Positions 32,521 through 44,000 of a DNA stretch of 64,000 bases are shown piece after piece. The notes under the pieces were generated by a model. It ran no database searches. It was not told where the DNA came from and was given only the letters and a program-made list of their open reading frames with translations. The position numbers were made by a program, and so were the translations under genes. The stretch is from Bemisia tabaci (lineage: Eukaryota; Arthropoda; Insecta; Hemiptera; Aleyrodidae): positions 47,266,985 to 47,330,984 of the forward strand of contig NC_092798.1 of assembly GCF_918797505.1 (NCBI RefSeq), given 5' to 3'. The first letter of the stretch is position 1; the number at the start of each line of letters is the position of its first letter.

Positions 32521-32964
32521 AAGGTGATTCGTCTAGCTTAAGAGACGTGGTCGAAATGGCATGCAATATATCACATCGATTAGGTAAAAAATCTCGGCAA
32601 ATTTTGAATTATAAACAAGAAAAAAGGACAATAGCCCCTGCGCATAAGCCTAAAGAATCATTCTTCACCCAAAAATTGGCAAAATTCAGAGAAATGAAAG
32701 CAGGATAGTGTTAGGAAAAAAACCTCGCATTAGATTCAGCTATCGATTTTTGCATCGAATGCGAGGTTTTTTCCAAAGACTATTCTGCTTTCATTTCTCT
32801 GAATTTGGCCAATTTTTGGGTTTAGAATGATTCTTCAGGCTCATCAGGGGCTATCGTCCTTTATTTTGTTAAAAATTCAAAATCTGCCGAGATTTTTGAC
32901 CTAAAGGATGCGATATACAGCATGCCAGTTCGACCCTTTTCTTTTGAGCTTGACGAATCACCTT
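32521..32964. mobile_element. Foldback element AAGGTGATTCGTCTAGCTT downstream of the OR stop
   Basis: Arms pair over most of 440 bp, from AAGGTGATTCGTC to GACGAATCACCTT. At the tip AAAAACCTCGCATT faces AATGCGAGGTTTTT. It starts about 155 bp after the odorant receptor stop, so it may lie in the 3' UTR. Confidence 0.88.
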
Positions 32965-33500
32965 AATTTTGCGAGGGTGGAAAGAGGAGTTGTTCCTTGC
33001 AGGGACTGACTCAAAAATCATGATGATTAAATCGGAAATGTTGGAGAGTTTTCCCACGTTCATGATATGCGCAAGAAATTTGCGGACTTTCGTTCAATTT
33101 AAGGATGAGCTTAAATAAACAAATAAAAAAATGATCGGTTATTTTGTCAGAGTCGTTGAATCTTGTTTTGGTGAAAATTACTAAGACAAAGAAACAAATA
33201 AAATGCAACCACCGTTATTGATCTACTTTTTGCCCTCATTTGTATTGCTTACTATTCGTTCGCAATCAACCACTATGTTATACAACAAAAAATGGTGATA
33301 TTTCTTTTAAATTAAATAATTCAGCAAATATTACGAGCAAGTTGACCGAGACGTGGTATCAAATGGACAAAAAAGCACACTTGCCGCATTTGCAATTAAA
33401 AAGTAGGATTTCTGACTAACTTTAGAAATAAAGTGGGGGGATTAGAATCCCTGTACAGTTATGTGCTACTATAGATTAACCAGAGTGGCTCTATACAGCA

Positions 33501-34836
33501 AAAGAGCTTGATGCAAAAACGGCTTTTTTCGCCCCCCCCCTCTGGAAGTTCTTCAGACTTTGTCTATTGATTACTCATACTTGAGCGCTTCTTTTCCCAA
33601 ATTTTCAGACCCCCAAAAAATTTTGGGGGGGAGCTAGGGGGGGGGTGGAAGTCAAAACCTATGAACCTCGATATCTCTTGAACAAAGAAAGATATCGAAG
33701 TCCGGTTTGGACGAAAAATCGTCTAAAATTGCATACTTTAAGATTCTTAAGGTCAAAATCCCGATATCACATTTTTAAGTCAACATATGTGCTTTTTTCC
33801 AGTTTTTAGGTCTAGAAAATTTATTTTAAACGAAAAATTTACAAAGATCTCAATTTTTTATTTGAACCAAAACCAGTTTTTTAAATTGTTCGTCTTTTTC
33901 CGCATCCAACGAGTGGTCCATTAAGCTGGGGAACCAAACGGTTCCGGAGTTATGATCGATTGAAGTTTCCGCTCAACGCGCGCCGACCGATTTTCGCGCG
34001 CAAAAAAGTCGGATTTGACTGTTATTAGATCAGATTGAATGTTCAAACTGAGCAAAATGCTTTATTAGGGACTCTTGAGGGTCGCTGAGTTCAGAAATTA
34101 CCGATACTTCCAAAAAATTCACGTTTTTAAAATTGCAGCTCCGCAGCGCTATTTTAGAGGCCCACTGAGCGCCGACCGGCCGCTCAGTGGTCCTGTCCGA
34201 AGCTGCAATTTTAAAAACGTGAATTTTTTGGAAGTATCGGTAATTTCTGAACTCAGCGACCCTCAAGAGTCCCTAATAAAGCATTTTGCTCAGTTTGAAC
34301 ATTCAATCTGATCTAATAACAGTCAAATCCGACTTTTTTGCGCGCGAAAATCGGTCGGCGCGCGTTGAGCGGAAACTTCAATCGATCATAACTCCGGAAC
34401 CGTTTGGTTCCCCAGCTTAATGGACCACTCGTTGGATGCGGAAAAAGACGAACAATTTAAAAAACTGGTTTTGGTTCAAATAAAAAATTGAGATCTTTGT
34501 AAATTTTTCGTTTAAAATAAATTTTCTAGACCTAAAAACTGGAAAAAAGCACATATGTTGACTTAAAAATGTGATATCGGGATTTCGACCTTAAGAATCT
34601 TAAAGTATGCAATTTTAGACGATTTTTCGTCCAAACCGGACTTCGATATCTTTCTTTGTTCAAGAGATATCGAGGTTCATAGGTTTTGACTTCCACCCCC
34701 CCTAGCTCCCCCCCAAAATTTTTTGGGGGTCTGAAAATTTGGGAAAAGAAGCGCTCAAGTATGAGTAATCAATAGACAAAGTCTGAAGAACTTCCAGAGG
34801 GGGGGCGAAAAAAGCCGTTTCTGCATCAAGCTCTTT
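33501..34836. mobile_element. Near-perfect 1.3-kb palindrome
   Basis: The left arm from AAAGAGCTTGATGCA and the right arm ending TGCATCAAGCTCTTT are complements for about 650 bp each with few mismatches. The centre near 34168 is CCACTGAGC...GCTCAGTGG. The same 22-residue open frame reads out of both strands, as a palindrome requires. No transposase. Confidence 0.93.
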
Positions 34837-34897
34837 AGTTGAAATCCTATTCCAAATAAATTTTCCATGATGCATGAAATCAAAAAGCAAAGCTTAC

Positions 34898-35060
34898 CTT
34901 CATGAGCGTGGACCACGGTGTCTAAAACATAAATGAGGTCACAGGAGTAGTCTAAAATCCACCAAAGAAAAGGCATGGCGTTATTAAGCTCCCAGAAAAC
35001 TCCACGACCGATAACGAAAACTAAATTGTACAAAATGGCGCAAGTCACAACTCCAAGCCA
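34898..35060 (-). CDS. CNG channel exon, S1 and S2 helices
   Basis: Minus strand: acceptor TTTGTTTGTTGCAG, phase 0 start, 54 codons plus one base, donor GTAAGC. It encodes S1 (WLGVVTCAILYNLVFVIGR), the GVFWELNN loop, and S2 (WWILDYSCDLIYVLDTVV) ending HAHE plus the first base of Gly. The high identity to the canonical CNG S1-S2 pattern makes this the firmest exon of the gene. A 1.3-kb palindrome ends 61 bp into the following intron. Confidence 0.9.
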
Positions 35061-38000
35061 CTGCAACAAACAAAATACACAAGCCATTTACCTACATGAG
35101 AATAAAACAAGTTGATTATTATTCATAAGTAATATTGAAACAAAATTATCAAGTTTCCAGCTACGTACTCTATTGGCCGATTTTCACTAATTATATGCGA
35201 ATTAAGGCCATGCTTAAATAAAAATAAAAAAACAATCCTTTTGCACGTTGTTTTTCATTAAAGTATGGTCATCATTGTAGTAAAAGTCGACTGAAAGCTC
35301 AGTATTTGATTTGATTTTACAAACACAAACATACATTTTCGTCTCAAAACTTTCCTTTTTTAAATGACAGTCATGCAACATCGCCGTCATATCTTAAAAC
35401 CTGTTGTGTAATAAGCTCTAACCACGGTGAAAACATTAGTGTAAGCCGACAACGTAAAGTAGGAATAATCTCTGTGCCAATTAAAACTCCTTCAATACTA
35501 TGCGTAGGCAACCAGCACAACCCTGGAGTTTGAATAGTCGTATGCAGGCGCCGTCATCAAGAGCACCGCGCCGCGCCAGCGCCGCAAGCAGTGTGCATTT
35601 CATGAAAACGGTGGAGGTTGATAGAAACGTTGAAGCTGCAATGCAAACAGGAATCAATGGAACGTCTTGTAAATTTTACGAAAAAGAATTAAGACTTATT
35701 TTGAACATTTTCTTAACGAGAGGAATTTATGGACTGAGATCTATCTCTTGCGCGTCTTTAAGTCTTTTTATTGCTAAGGGAAAAGACTGAATTAAAAATG
35801 GACGACCACCTATATCTACAGGGATCAACTAATGATTACTGCAATCTCCTTTGGTCAGTATTTAATTATGTTTGATAATCTGCTGTTGCTAAATTGCTAG
35901 ATACCTTTATATTTCCTGCACAGCGTAAGCACGGTGTTCTATGTATATCGGCCGTTCTACTATCGGTTTTAAGAACCGGATTCTCAGTTTTGCGAGCGAG
36001 ATTTGTCCACAATTTCATTTCGTTAGGAAGCTCAGTTGCATGAACCAAGGCTTCGTTTCCAAGGCTTCGGCGATATAGAAGCCTAACTTACAGTTGGACC
36101 GCGTTAAGCTAAAAAGCACCAAGCCACGTTAGCTATTGTCGAATTTAATTGGACAATCTAATTTTTTACGTGAAAACGGGTGTGCGGATTCTTATGAAAA
36201 TTTTAGTGAACTTTCTGCATAATACGAAGCAAATTCCTTAAAATTGTCAAAGGAATCCGCCCCAACGTTCTTGTCAAAAATTAAATTGCCTAGTTAATTT
36301 AGCAAAAGATGATGTGGCTTGATATGTTTTTGCTAAACGTGGCCCACGTCATGTAGCACAACTCTTATCCTCTGTGTGGTATAGCTATATTATTTTTTTT
36401 TTTTTTCAATTTTGAGGCAAATGTCGACAGACTTGTTCAAATAAAAGAGACTTATTCTGCGCGCTAAGGAGGTACACCGAGAATTGCCACATTTCCTACT
36501 ATAAAATATTTATGTTTGAAGAAAATTATGATTAATTGTCCTTGAATAGTTTTCAGGAACTTAAAGTGAAGTTGCGAACAAATTTATGTAAAAAATTAGA
36601 ATGCAAAATTTCATATGTTTACCAGGAAAATCTTGATTTATTAAAGGAAATTTGGCAACGCCTGAAGGTTCATGCGACGTTTTTTCCGAGCACGGCAGTA
36701 TTGGTAAAAAGGAAGAAACTATCCAACTAATAGAAAAATAGACAGCGGGTCAGTCCGGTAACGTTGGAAAGATTGAGCGTCTCTTTGTTTGCGCATCCGA
36801 AGTCAGTGTGATTCACCGCTGAACCGCTGAATGAAAGATCCCTTCCTCGGCACAAATACTTTTACACCCCTCTTTCCCCTGTCATCCCCCTCCCCACTCC
36901 TCCCTCGTCTGGCTTTTCTTCATGACTTTTCCTCCGTTTGGACTCATATGTTTCAGTCGCCGGGGAGCCTGTACAAAATGATAAATCGCGCGAAAAATTG
37001 TGTTAAGACTTGATCTCCGCGTAATAAAAGTCGGCGGATCATTCCAGCGCGGGACAAGATAAATCTCTCTCCGAGTTCGGTTCTACTCACTTGTAATGGC
37101 CTCACCGTGTAGTCAGATCGCATGCAGATACATACATATGAGTCGCTTTTACAGCGCTCTTCGGCGCTCTACGACGCCCAAACGCCACAAAGCTCGGTCT
37201 TCCCACAGGTCATCAGGGAGTTGACACTCCCTCATCTCACTCAACACCCCCTGTCGCCAACCTCTCACTGGGCGTCCCCTACGTCTCCTCCCAGGAGGAA
37301 CCCAATCAAGCATCTTTTTTGGCAGCCTCTCTTCAGTCATCCTATTGACATGACCATACCAGACAAGCTGTCTGGTCATGACGTCGAACACGATGTCATT
37401 TTCGACTTCCATTATCTGACGCACTCTATCATTACGGACCCGATATCTCCTAGAAATTCCTGCCGACCGTCTCCAAAAATCCATCTCCGTTGCTCTTAGC
37501 ATATCCTGTGTCCGTTTCTTCAGCTGCCAAACTTCACATCCGAATGTTAATATACTTTTGACTACAGCATTGTATATCCTCCTCTTGTTATCTTTGGAAA
37601 TCCGCTGATCCCAGAGGATTCCATTTAACATCGCTATAGCCTTCCTCGCTAAGGTGTTCCTTTCCCTGATAGCTTGATCCATCCTTCCATCCTGGGTCAA
37701 CCGCACTCCCAAGTACTTAAAGTGCTCGCAGCCTTTGATCTGCTGCTCATCCTCCAACTCAATGCTTTGCTGATCACCGCCAAAAGTCATCTTCTCAGAT
37801 TTGATTTTTTGCATGCAGATCCTCCGGAGAAACAAACAGCTTGATTTAAGCACTAAGGAGGAGATACAAGGTGTCAGTTCTGCCGTGCTAAGAAAAAACG
37901 CCGTATGGACATTCGAGAGTTGCAACATTTCTTCGCGTAAAACATGTATTTTTGAGAAAAATTATGCAGATTTTTCCTCGAAATTTTCAGATATTTTAGA

Positions 38001-41000
38001 GAATATTGCAAAAAAAATTGTCCGAAAAGTTCGATGAAAAATATTCATTATTTCCGAAGTACATTCGTTTTTTATTGAAGGAAATATGACAACGTTTGAA
38101 GACTCATACGGCTTCTTCCTTAGCACGGCAGTATTGGTGCCTTATTTTCTAAAAATCCTCCTTTTTGATTACTTTTGCCTTAAGATTTTCCTATCTGCCA
38201 AAAAAACCTCTTAAAGTTTGACATTGGTAGAAAACGATTTGACAGTTTATCCTGCTTTCTTGGTTACGTTCAACTTCCACGGAAAAGAGGAAGTAAGGGT
38301 TGTTAAAAATATCGGCATTTCCAATTATTTGTGGTGGTACCATCATTTTAAGGGAAAACTCTTAGCACTTTTTTCCCCGTGTGGAAAATGCATGAGAATA
38401 CGCCAGTATCACAAGCGGCAAGAAATATACATTGGCATATATCACTGTGCTCATATCATCTTCTATGTATGCATTAGATCACAAGCGACGATATTTTTCG
38501 TAAACATTATTTTTGTCTTAAACTTTTGTTAAAATATTATTTACAAACTTTTTACACACTCATACTGGTCAATATGCAACCTGACATGGCAATTCTAGCC
38601 AGTGTGATTAATCTCTCTTGTCTCCTGTAATGTTGCATTTTTGACTCTTGAATATTTCGTATATACACCGAAAAAAAAGATAGGTAGAATTTACCATTCC
38701 TTGACGCTGTTTTTCACACAGCGTTAATTCAGAGTCAATTCTGTCAGAAGAAAGGTAACCGTTACTATTGTATACTGGCACAGACAACCATTCCTCTGGC
38801 CGAGTCGACTTGAAGATTGGTGTAATTTACCATTCCTTCACGCTGTGTGAAATACAGCGTGAAGGGATGGTAAATTCTACCAATCTTTTTTTTTTCAGTG
38901 TAGGGATATAAATTACTACACTTTTAAAGTTCGTAGTTCCAAAAAACTGCAACGATTACCGCTTGCTTAATCAATTAAATTACCAAAGGGAATCCAAATT
39001 CATCCTGCTAAAATATCAAAATTAAAATTTTAATGAGAACTTTCAAACGGGAGCAAAAAAATCGGAAGCAAAACTAGCAAAGTGATTGGACAGGGAAATA
39101 ATACAGCAGGAATCCTTGTTTCCAGGCCAATAAAGGTCTCGTCGCAAGTAGACGTTGCTTTGGCGACTAAAGTGAAGCTCAAAAAGTCAAAGCCTCGAAA
39201 ATTTAAATGCGAGGTTCCCCGGCGCAGCGCGTCTTTGAAGAGTAATCAATACGACAATTTCTAAAGGAAAGATTCATCGAACAAAGTTTACACGAGTGTT
39301 CCCTGCAACTCGAATAGAGCTCGTCTCAGAGTCTGGCGCATCCCGTGAGTCCGTCAAATTGAACTACATTTTGCAATTATGAGCTAAAATTTCTGGCTTG
39401 GTTGAGAAACAACGTATAAACGATCATTTTCCAAAAGCGTATACGTATTTTTGCAGATGAGTCAGAAATAGTAGTTCCTAATTGCAAAATGCAGTCCAAT
39501 TGATCTGTTTCACTCAAAACATTCACCTGATAGGTTGACATTTCACAGATAAACCCGCACAGAAATCATAATGGGCACGTTGAGAAATTCTAAAATCCAC
39601 GAATTTTGGTGGTCTTTTTACGTCTTTTTCTCATAGTTGCCGTCAAACATAGTTGCCGTCGGATCCAAATATTGACACGCAAATATTGTGAATTAAGGTA
39701 TGGATATTGGATTTTCTAGAATGTTAAACGAGACTTTTGTGCGAATTTATACGTGGAAAAATCTGATCAGTTCGTTGTTTCTTTAAGAAGCAACAGACTC
39801 ATTGCGACTCTGTCATTTCCGCTTGATTAACACCGCAGTGATACGAGAAATTGTTGCATAAAAGTTCGAATGCGCCTTTCTTCTGACTGAATATTAATGT
39901 CTACATGAATCTACAAACATTTTTCCATAAACTGTTACAGGATACTGCATTAATTTTCAAATAGAATGCAAAACACTTTGGAATTTCCCAGGAAATTACA
40001 CATTTCTCGGGAGAAACGCAGCAACATTTGAAGATTTCACAGGTAGCGTCATGCATTCCGAGCAACGTTCTAGTTTTCACCCGGCATTCCTTTGAAAATT
40101 TAACCGAATTTTCCCCTTTAAATTTTAAAGTTAAAAGAATATGATAGTGATAGATTTCTTAAAATTCACGCTTATTAAGAACTTGGCAGTCAGTGATAGA
40201 TTCCGGAGTGTGTTGACAAAACGTCCGACGAACTACTAGATGCATTCGAAAATGAAAGGTAGAGGAAAACGCAACAAGGAGTCAGGAACGTGGAGTTCAT
40301 AAAAATTCCCTCGAGGCTTTGGTCCTTCATGATATTTTAGACCTCCCACCACCAATGTGACGTTCTAAGTCCGCAACCACGTATCTCGGATTGCGACGTC
40401 GCAGATTTCCTGTCATACTTTATTTTTTAAACGGAAAAAAGTAGACGGCAATTATTTAAAACTGCGGTGATTTTTCTTCTCTGTGTGAAAAAATTCTGCA
40501 AAAACTTCCCGGCCAGGTGGGCGGCCCCCGGCTGTGGCTCCTTAGGTGCCAGGTGGGCGGCCCTCCGGTTGGTTGGGCCTCTTGGATGTCAGGGGGGCAC
40601 TGCGAGGGTTGAGTTGCAGGTGGGTCACCTCCGGAGTTTTTGCTCCATAAAAATATCGAATCACATTGCTTTAATTCGTACCCCGTTGCCTTAAGCCAAT
40701 GATTCGCCTTCAAATCGCCGGGTATGCAAAATGACTGTCGTGACGCACGAATAGCGGTATCAGAATTTTGCATTAAGTTTACGGATTGATTTGAAGGCGC
40801 TCTCCTGTATCTATTGTGAGTGGCCTTGTTCAATGATGTTGACCAAAAAGTTTATATTTTTGGGTTTTAAATCGAGCCGCATATTCGAAAAATTCCGAGG
40901 AACATTATTTTGAAAAAATAATAAGATCATTTTTGGTCTCTACGTCTCATTTCAAAGAAGAGATCGCAGGCGCTTGGATCAGGTTGTGTATTTTAAATCC

Positions 41001-44000
41001 TCTTGGTTCGGTCATCGTATTCTGAAGCGAAACTGAAAGAGTCGCCGTTTACAAGATCGCAACTTACTCAAAAGCGGTTGTGAAGTTAAAAATTTTCGCA
41101 CGGATAAAATGAGCTTTCGTTGATTAACTGTGAATAATCAAAATTGAAGAACAGGTACTATGTCCACTGGTCCATTAGGTTAGCGTATAGCGTGTATGGA
41201 TGGAGCATCGATGACCAACTAAACCTTATCTGATCAGGAATTTTAAGTGTGAAACCCCTTTTTTAAGTCTTCATATGATCCAAATCCACCAACAAGTTTA
41301 AAACACTAATTTCAAAAATGCGTATCTCGTGATGAAGTGTCAATTCTTAGTGCCAAAAACGCGACTCTCGGCATTTCTGCCGTATTTTCTAACAGTGCGA
41401 GAAATTATTCAAACTGCTGATGGAGTTTGAAAAAACATCTTTTTCTTGCTATCCTCAAGAATTATTACCTTTCTACTGACAATAAAGAGAAATGCTGACA
41501 GTTGTTTTACTCTCCTGGAAAATCGTGTTTTTCGAGATTCGCACTTCTGCACTTCCACCATCGATAAAGTGCTTTAGTATTGTTTAATCAACATTTGCAC
41601 AGGCAGTGATTGTGATTGTTTAGTCAGTAATTTTTTTTCTCATTAATTTCTTCACAAACATTCTCAGCTATGTATGTTGCAGGTAATTTGCAATCGCTGG
41701 CAAATTGCAATCTATTCGTATTTAATCAACAAATTAAATCGTTATCAATTAAATGAAAAAACGAGATTGGAAGTAGGTATTATTATGCTTTTAATTCAAA
41801 CATACGTTAGCCCCCTCTTCTTGGATGCATGGTGCCAGCTAGCACACTCTCAAGTTCGTGAAATGTCATCAAGAATCTGTGTTAGGTTCGGTTTGGTTAA
41901 GCAACTAAACTAACTACTTGGCAAAGCGGAGAGTATCGCTGGATTTGAAGGCGTTCCAAGCTGAGGTCGTGCCTTGAATTTATCCGCTAAAGAAACCTTT
42001 ACTATATCGATGTTTTCGTAATTACACTTTGACGAATTGACCACCAACCGGGAACTTCATTCAACCGGTTATCTTACCCACCGGAAATTCAAATCAATCG
42101 ACCAATTGTCCGACCGAATAACCGGAAATCGACAACCGTAAACTCTACTCCACCGAAAACGTCATTTTATTTTTATCACCGTCTATTTTAAAAGTATATT
42201 ATAGAGGCGGAGATTTTCAAACACCACAAACGAGATACATGGACTTACGCCGTCGAATAGGTTCATTCTGCTGAGCGTAACATTTGCTTGATATCGTTTG
42301 GCCGTAGGAACCTTCCTGCAGAAACAACGGTAAAAAAAAGTCCGTTTCTCATTTTTGAGTTGCAGAAGAGCTTCAAGATTAAATTATTCTCCATCCAGTC
42401 TAAACGTGACTAATTTTAAGCAATATTTGTCCTAAAACTCCATCGATAGTTTTTTATTGAGAGCAAAACCTCGACGCGTAGTTCCACACTGTTCCATAAC
42501 GTTCAAGTCTTAAACAGCGATATTTGCCATGTGTAAAACCCTACTTTCTACAATAAAATGCAATCTTCCACATCGAGTTAATATTTATGTGTATAATAAA
42601 AAGGGGAAAATGGTGTTAAAATTGTGTTTGATCAACAATTTCGTTGGCAAAGGGCAAGGCTAATGCGATGGCAAAGGAGGTGAAAGCAAGGCAGCTCGTA
42701 TGAAGAATGAGGTGAGATGAAAAATGACTCTACGAAAGGAGGGAGAATGGAGAATTACCGAATGATTTTGGGACAAGTGGGAATCCACATCGTCTCTGGT
42801 GAGCCCCCTAATCGATTTGAAATGAGCGAGAGTTCGTCTCAAAGCTGACGGCAAGACTATCGTGCTAAGGAAAAACGCTGAAGGAGCTTTGGATGTTGCC
42901 AAATTTCTTTCGAGAAAATGCAAATTTTCAGGGAAACTCTCGCATATTTTTCTATTAATTTTTCGGGGGATTTTACTCGCAATTCAATCGACAGTATTTG
43001 AGCAATCCAGAGAAAAATATTCATAAATTCACTTAAAAAGGAATGTATTATGGGGAATAATTTGGCAACATCCAGATGCTCATACTGCGTTTTTTCTCAA
43101 CTTGGAAAACTATTACCATGCCGTGGAGAGATGGAACGCTTTATGATCGTTGATATGTTGCCAGCTATCCTTCAACGAAATATTCTTCTTATTTATTTTC
43201 ATTTTTTGAAAAACGTAAATTTCTCCGTTGAATAATCAGAGCTTATAAGTTTAGTGTGATGAGGTCAGGCAAAATGGCTCTCGAGTTGGGAAATTAATAC
43301 AATAAAATAACTATACCGCAGCTTAGATGGGATGATTCTGCATCATTTTGCGCAAAGAACATCCAAAAATTGATCCTTTGAGAGCACTTCAAAGTTACAG
43401 ACTGATACATCGTGAATTCGAGAAAAACGCGGATAAACTGTGTCAGCGCTGCTGCCAGGTTTAGGAATAATTCATTTGAAATTCTAATAACATTATTAAT
43501 ATGGGTTGTTCAGAAAATACATACTGCTATTTTGTCGTGCCAAGGAAGAACGTTGTATGAGCCTTTAGACGTTGCTAAGTTTCCTCCGATAAAAACAAAA
43601 TTTACTGGGAAAATTGCGAATTTTACTTTCTAAAATTTTCAGACAATTTTGTGCGGAATTTAATATATCGGGAATTTCAAGGAAAATAATATGCATAAAT
43701 GTTCTCAAACATACATATTTTATCAAGGGAAATTTGGCAACTCTCAAAGACGTTCATACGGCGTTCTTCCTTAGCACGGCAGTATAATATCGTGCCAGGA
43801 AAAAAACGCTAGGTAAACCTTCAGGCGTTTAAAAATGCGTTTAATTGAGGGTAAAATGTCTTACCTTATAGTGGAACGGAGTTGTCGGATCAACGACAAA
43901 GGTTGAGCTCCAAAAGCACTTGGAAGTTCTCTCCTCGTTTTCGTCTGACTTTCTGTTGAATTGAGTCAAAAACCAATCGGGTGATCGTCTCTGTTCCCTC

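Larger units (their letters stand above)
38901..42856. other. CNG intron, mostly unremarkable
   Basis: Besides the repeats listed at 39359 and 40500, 42050-42150 repeats CCGG(A/T)AA-like words (AACCGGGAAC, AACCGGTTATC, CACCGGAAATTC, AACCGGAAATCG). No coding exon recognised on either strand. Confidence 0.45.

Noticed and set aside
34030..34311. Same short protein on both strands
   Set aside because: A direct result of the perfect palindrome, not two genes.
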